Source: Bacteriovoracaceae bacterium UBA1018
Lineage (GTDB): Bacteria; Bdellovibrionota; UBA1018
Length of the DNA: 9,563 bases
Assembly (NCBI GenBank): GCA_002291495.1
Contig: DBAE01000262.1
Coordinates: 3,800-13,362 of the forward strand
Direction: 5' to 3'
In this document: positions 7,276-9,563 of the stretch, piece after piece
Position numbering within the stretch: position 1 is the first letter of the stretch
How the letters are laid out: the number at the start of each line of letters is the position of its first letter
Translations under genes and position numbers: made by a program
The notes under the pieces: generated by a model
The model's input: the letters and a program-made list of their open reading frames with translations, nothing else
Databases searched by the model: none
What the model was told of the DNA's origin: nothing

Positions 7276-8226
7276 ATGAGAAGCCCATTAGCTCGCACTG
7301 TTTCCAGTAAACTATCTAAAGCGATGTCAATCTGGATTATATCTACAATTGGCGGTGTCGGAGTAGTAGCCGCGAAGGAACCAAAAAAAGAGATTATATC
7401 AATTCAAAAGTGTGAAAGCGCAGATGGGCTCTTTACGCTCTATACTCCCTATAAAAAAAGCTCTCTTCATGCAGATTCTGGACAGTTTGTAGATAACCCG
7501 TTCTTTCCTGTGAGCATTAGTCTCTCCCAAACAATGAAAGCCGCATTAGGGCTCAATCAATCGCTAGATTCATATCTTGAAGGAGGAAAGGATTATGAAC
7601 AGCGAGGGCGCCTTTGGAGAGAAGCAATTTCACTAAGAGGCGGTAATTATCAGATGTCTTCTCGGTTATTAAAAGTTTATAGAGAAAATTTAATAAGCAA
7701 TGCAGAATACAATAATCCTCTTTTGCAACAGCGTATCACCAATCAACTGAAGGAAAATAATAATTCTGTTGATCAAAACTGGTGTGAGGTTGGAGCCAGG
7801 TTTGTTCGAATGGAAATCGTTAGAAGCCTGGAACGTATCTTAGAGCAACAGGAAAAGTCTTGCTCAAAAATTGTCTCAGTTCTTGATGACAAGATTGGCG
7901 CTCTTTCGCAGGCCGCTGTCCAATTGAAACAACAATCACAAGCTATTAAACAGTATGGTCTGGATAAGTCCGATCAAAAATTGCTGCGAAATGACATTGT
8001 GTTAAAATTGGAATCAAATCAATTCGATCAACGCAAGCTAATGATGGAAAAAGCTCACATCCTCAAACTTGCAGAGAAAATATCGGCTACGCAGGATAAA
8101 TGCATAGATATGAAGTTCAATGCAAAGATGAGCACTCAAGTTGAATTGAAGGAAATCGCTGAAAGTGTCGAGGGTCAAAATGTGGATATTAAAAATGCGG
8201 CTTTTTCGGGACGATTGAGCGAGTAG
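7276..8226 (+). CDS. Secreted protein of unknown function with helical / coiled-coil region
   Basis: I do not recognise this 316-residue protein. Residues 1-33 form a signal peptide: basic start, hydrophobic SIWIISTIGGVGVVAA, likely cleaved at VAA|KEP. The first half of the mature part is mixed. About 175-275 is strongly helical and rich in Gln, Lys, Glu and Leu (for example LERILEQQEK, AAVQLKQQSQAIKQY), which suggests coiled coils. Four Cys (46, 170, 196, 276) could form two disulfides in the periplasm. The DNA is more AT-rich than the genes to the left (sample lines 33-47% GC), and AAT/AAA codons are common. The protein stops soon after a T5 run at 8202-8206. Reading on in another frame gives protein-like sequence that leads into the next ORF, so this may be the N-terminal part of a longer, broken gene. 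Confidence 0.75.
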   Translation: MRSPLARTVSSKLSKAMSIWIISTIGGVGVVAAKEPKKEIISIQKCESADGLFTLYTPYKKSSLHADSGQFVDNPFFPVSISLSQTMKAALGLNQSLDSYLEGGKDYEQRGRLWREAISLRGGNYQMSSRLLKVYRENLISNAEYNNPLLQQRITNQLKENNNSVDQNWCEVGARFVRMEIVRSLERILEQQEKSCSKIVSVLDDKIGALSQAAVQLKQQSQAIKQYGLDKSDQKLLRNDIVLKLESNQFDQRKLMMEKAHILKLAEKISATQDKCIDMKFNAKMSTQVELKEIAESVEGQNVDIKNAAFSGRLSE

Positions 8227-8299
8227 ACGAGTCGAGTTATGAAATCAATCAAACGTTGTCAGCGGTTACTTTTTTCTCGCCGAAAATAATGATCAAGGG

Positions 8300-8713
8300 G
8301 TGCTCGAGCTCATTGGCGTTATTCATGAAGACTGCGAGTACAATGATGCACTTACCGGCGGTGGTATCTCATTTGACGCGAAGAAAAGGATCGTTGGACC
8401 ACTCGCGTTCTATGTAGAAGCAGATGCTAGCAAAGTTTCAAGCACTGTACCTTCGCCAGTGACTTCCGGATTCGATCTAAAGCGCAAGGGTATTTTGCTG
8501 AATGGAAGTTGTGTATTAATTCTTGGTTTTGGTGAGACTCCTCACGGTGAAAAACGCGTCAATATCAAGCTGGGTGCGGCAATCCAAAATACTTCTATTT
8601 CAACAAAACTTGTTAAAATTGACCCCAAAGATGACATAGCCAGCGAAGTTAAAACCGAACAGCTCGACCACCAAAAAGTTTCTGGATCTCTTGGTGTCGG
8701 AATTACTTTCTAA
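8300..8713 (+). CDS. Hypothetical ORF, probably the C-terminal part of a longer secreted protein
   Basis: 137 residues from a GTG at 8300, unrecognised. It has no signal peptide and no usable ribosome site (AAGGGG abuts the GTG), and the frame is open upstream to a TGA at 8240-8242 without an ATG. The composition suggests beta-strands (GILLNGSCVLILGFG, VNIKLGAAIQ). It ends in SGSLGVGITF, with a terminal Phe like an outer-membrane or beta-domain strand. Two Cys are present (residues 12 and about 74). The gap to the preceding gene is 73 bases. The poor start and the protein-like reading in a second frame upstream (8193-8276) suggest it belonged to the same protein as the gene at 7276. Translation as an independent protein is uncertain. 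Confidence 0.5.
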   Translation: MLELIGVIHEDCEYNDALTGGGISFDAKKRIVGPLAFYVEADASKVSSTVPSPVTSGFDLKRKGILLNGSCVLILGFGETPHGEKRVNIKLGAAIQNTSISTKLVKIDPKDDIASEVKTEQLDHQKVSGSLGVGITF

Positions 8714-8719
8714 GTAATT
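8701..8719 (+). terminator. Possible weak terminator overlapping the stop codon
   Basis: AATTACTT and AAGTAATT form a perfect 8-bp stem with a 3-base TCT loop, followed by TTG. The stem is AT-rich and the T-tract is short, so termination would be weak. The TAA stop of the upstream ORF (8711-8713) lies in the hairpin. Confidence 0.3.
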
Positions 8720-8974
8720 TGACTCCAAGCTCTATTAAGCTGCGCGTCGAAGTGCATTCATAATGACCAGCTATGGCAGATAAGCTGCTTGCTGAGATCC
8801 CGCTACAGTAGCTTAAACAGAGCATGTGTAGCTGCTCGCTTACTCTTCTTTTACATTGCATTCTGCATTTTTTGTTCGACACAATTGATTTAGATGATTA
8901 GTTTCGAACCTCGTCGCTAGCACAGAGAGACAGCTAATGATGGCTGGTTGCTGGCCGAAAAATTTACTTATCAC

Positions 8975-8979
8975 GGAGG
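8975..8979 (+). promoter_or_regulatory. Ribosome binding site of the metzincin lipoprotein
   Basis: GGAGG, 9 bases before the ATG at 8989, supports that start. The preceding 8720-8974 gap shows no gene or clear promoter. Confidence 0.75.
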
Positions 8980-8988
8980 AGAGTATAA

Positions 8989-9563
8989 ATGAGAGTGAGT
9001 AGTTTAGCGCAAGTAGGTCTGATCGTCGCAGCAGCAGTTATGGCGTCCGCTTGTCAATCCGAGGGGGAAAGTAGTCGACAAGCATTATCAGGAGCAGGCT
9101 GTAGCGGCAGTGGAGATACACTATGTATTGGTGTCAATTATGTCTCCTATGTGGGCAGCGACGGTCAGCCAATTGTTTCCCAGGACATAGCAGTTGCCAA
9201 TATCGCAACCACCAATAAGATCTTTGCGCAGTGTGGAATTGCTTTCCAAGTTGAAAACTACCAGGCAGTTGATGCTTCCAAATACGGACTTTCTACAAAC
9301 AACGTTCCGATGAGCGAATTGAACGCCATCCGCGATACCTTTAACGACGGACAAACTTTCCTCGTTGCTCAAACGGGCTACTGGGGAACCACCAAGAATG
9401 CTTGGACCATGATGCCAGGAGGCGGAACCTATGGTGCAATTTTCGAAAGCACTGTTGCTGCAAATGGAAATATCGTGGCTCACGAGCTCGGACATTACCT
9501 TAACCTAGACCACATTAATGATTCTTCTGGCGTGATGAACGCAGTGATTTACCCGTCTTCGAC
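8989..9563 (+). CDS. Lipoprotein metzincin-type zinc metalloprotease, 3' end outside window
   Basis: 191 residues are visible and the frame is open to the right edge. The N-terminus is a lipoprotein signal: MRVSSLAQVGLIVAAAVMASAC with lipidated Cys22, then a Ser/Gly-rich linker (about 23-43). The catalytic domain begins near residue 45. The helix TNKIFAQCGIAFQVENY is typical of matrixin/pappalysin-like folds, where an N-terminal helix precedes IxF. The zinc motif HELGHYLNLDH (165-175) gives three His ligands and Glu166 as general base; Asn172 replaces the usual Gly of HExxHxxGxxH. VMN (182-184), eight residues on, may be the Met-turn, but it is closer to the third His than in most metzincins, so another Met may lie beyond the edge. 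Expected to be anchored in the outer membrane or exported, degrading proteins outside the cell; the substrate is unknown. The minus-strand ORF over this region is a shadow. Confidence 0.85.
   Translation, partial: MRVSSLAQVGLIVAAAVMASACQSEGESSRQALSGAGCSGSGDTLCIGVNYVSYVGSDGQPIVSQDIAVANIATTNKIFAQCGIAFQVENYQAVDASKYGLSTNNVPMSELNAIRDTFNDGQTFLVAQTGYWGTTKNAWTMMPGGGTYGAIFESTVAANGNIVAHELGHYLNLDHINDSSGVMNAVIYPSS

Noticed and set aside
8239..8289. Short ORF MKSIKRCQRLLFSRRK as an independent small gene or signal peptide
   Set aside because: Only 16 codons, no clear ribosome site, and it overlaps the protein-like reading in frame 3.
8874..8909. GTTCGA ... TCGAAC inverted repeat upstream of the metzincin gene
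   Set aside because: Six-base arms separated by 24 bases are expected by chance, and no promoter element is aligned with them.
9121..9495. Minus-strand ORF of 124 codons
   Set aside because: It lies antisense inside the metzincin gene, whose lipobox, ribosome site and zinc motif are all on the plus strand.

Overview
The window looks like a chromosome segment from a Gram-negative bacterium. The evidence is three lipoprotein or envelope proteins, an outer-membrane barrel ending in Phe, and several Sec signal peptides. The mix (long NfeD plus slipin, a SpoIID/LytB-domain protein, many secreted proteins of unknown function, a metzincin lipoprotein, mid-40s %GC by eye) would suit Bdellovibrionota or a related deltaproteobacterial-type lineage. 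That placement is inference; no rRNA or marker gene is present.

Layout. (1) Positions 1-2067, + strand: the 3' part of a long-form NfeD membrane serine protease gene, whose signal peptide runs off the left edge, followed 34 bases later by a slipin (stomatin/SPFH) gene. This is the classic NfeD-slipin membrane-quality-control pair. (2) 2074-5013, - strand: a tightly coupled three-gene operon, transcribed from right to left, for a periplasmic TPR protein, a predicted outer-membrane beta-barrel (ATGA overlap) and a lipoprotein (starts within 10 bases of the preceding stop). The leader holds a TATAAT box and a GTGGAC-N6-GTCCAC dyad. (3) 5109-5609, - strand: a stand-alone ferritin-like gene ending in a 15-bp perfect hairpin terminator. 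(4) 5777-7048, + strand: a secreted SpoIID/LytB-domain protein, divergent from the ferritin-like gene. (5) 7049-8713: a more AT-rich stretch with a secreted coiled-coil-rich protein and a downstream ORF without a convincing start. The two may be pieces of one gene split by single-base losses in T-runs. (6) 8989 to the right edge: a lipoprotein metzincin-type zinc protease, cut by the window end.

The common theme is the cell envelope: membrane proteolysis and scaffolding, an uncharacterised outer-membrane/periplasm/lipoprotein set, peptidoglycan processing and a surface protease. The two points most worth following up are the three-gene envelope operon and the possible split gene at 7276-8713.
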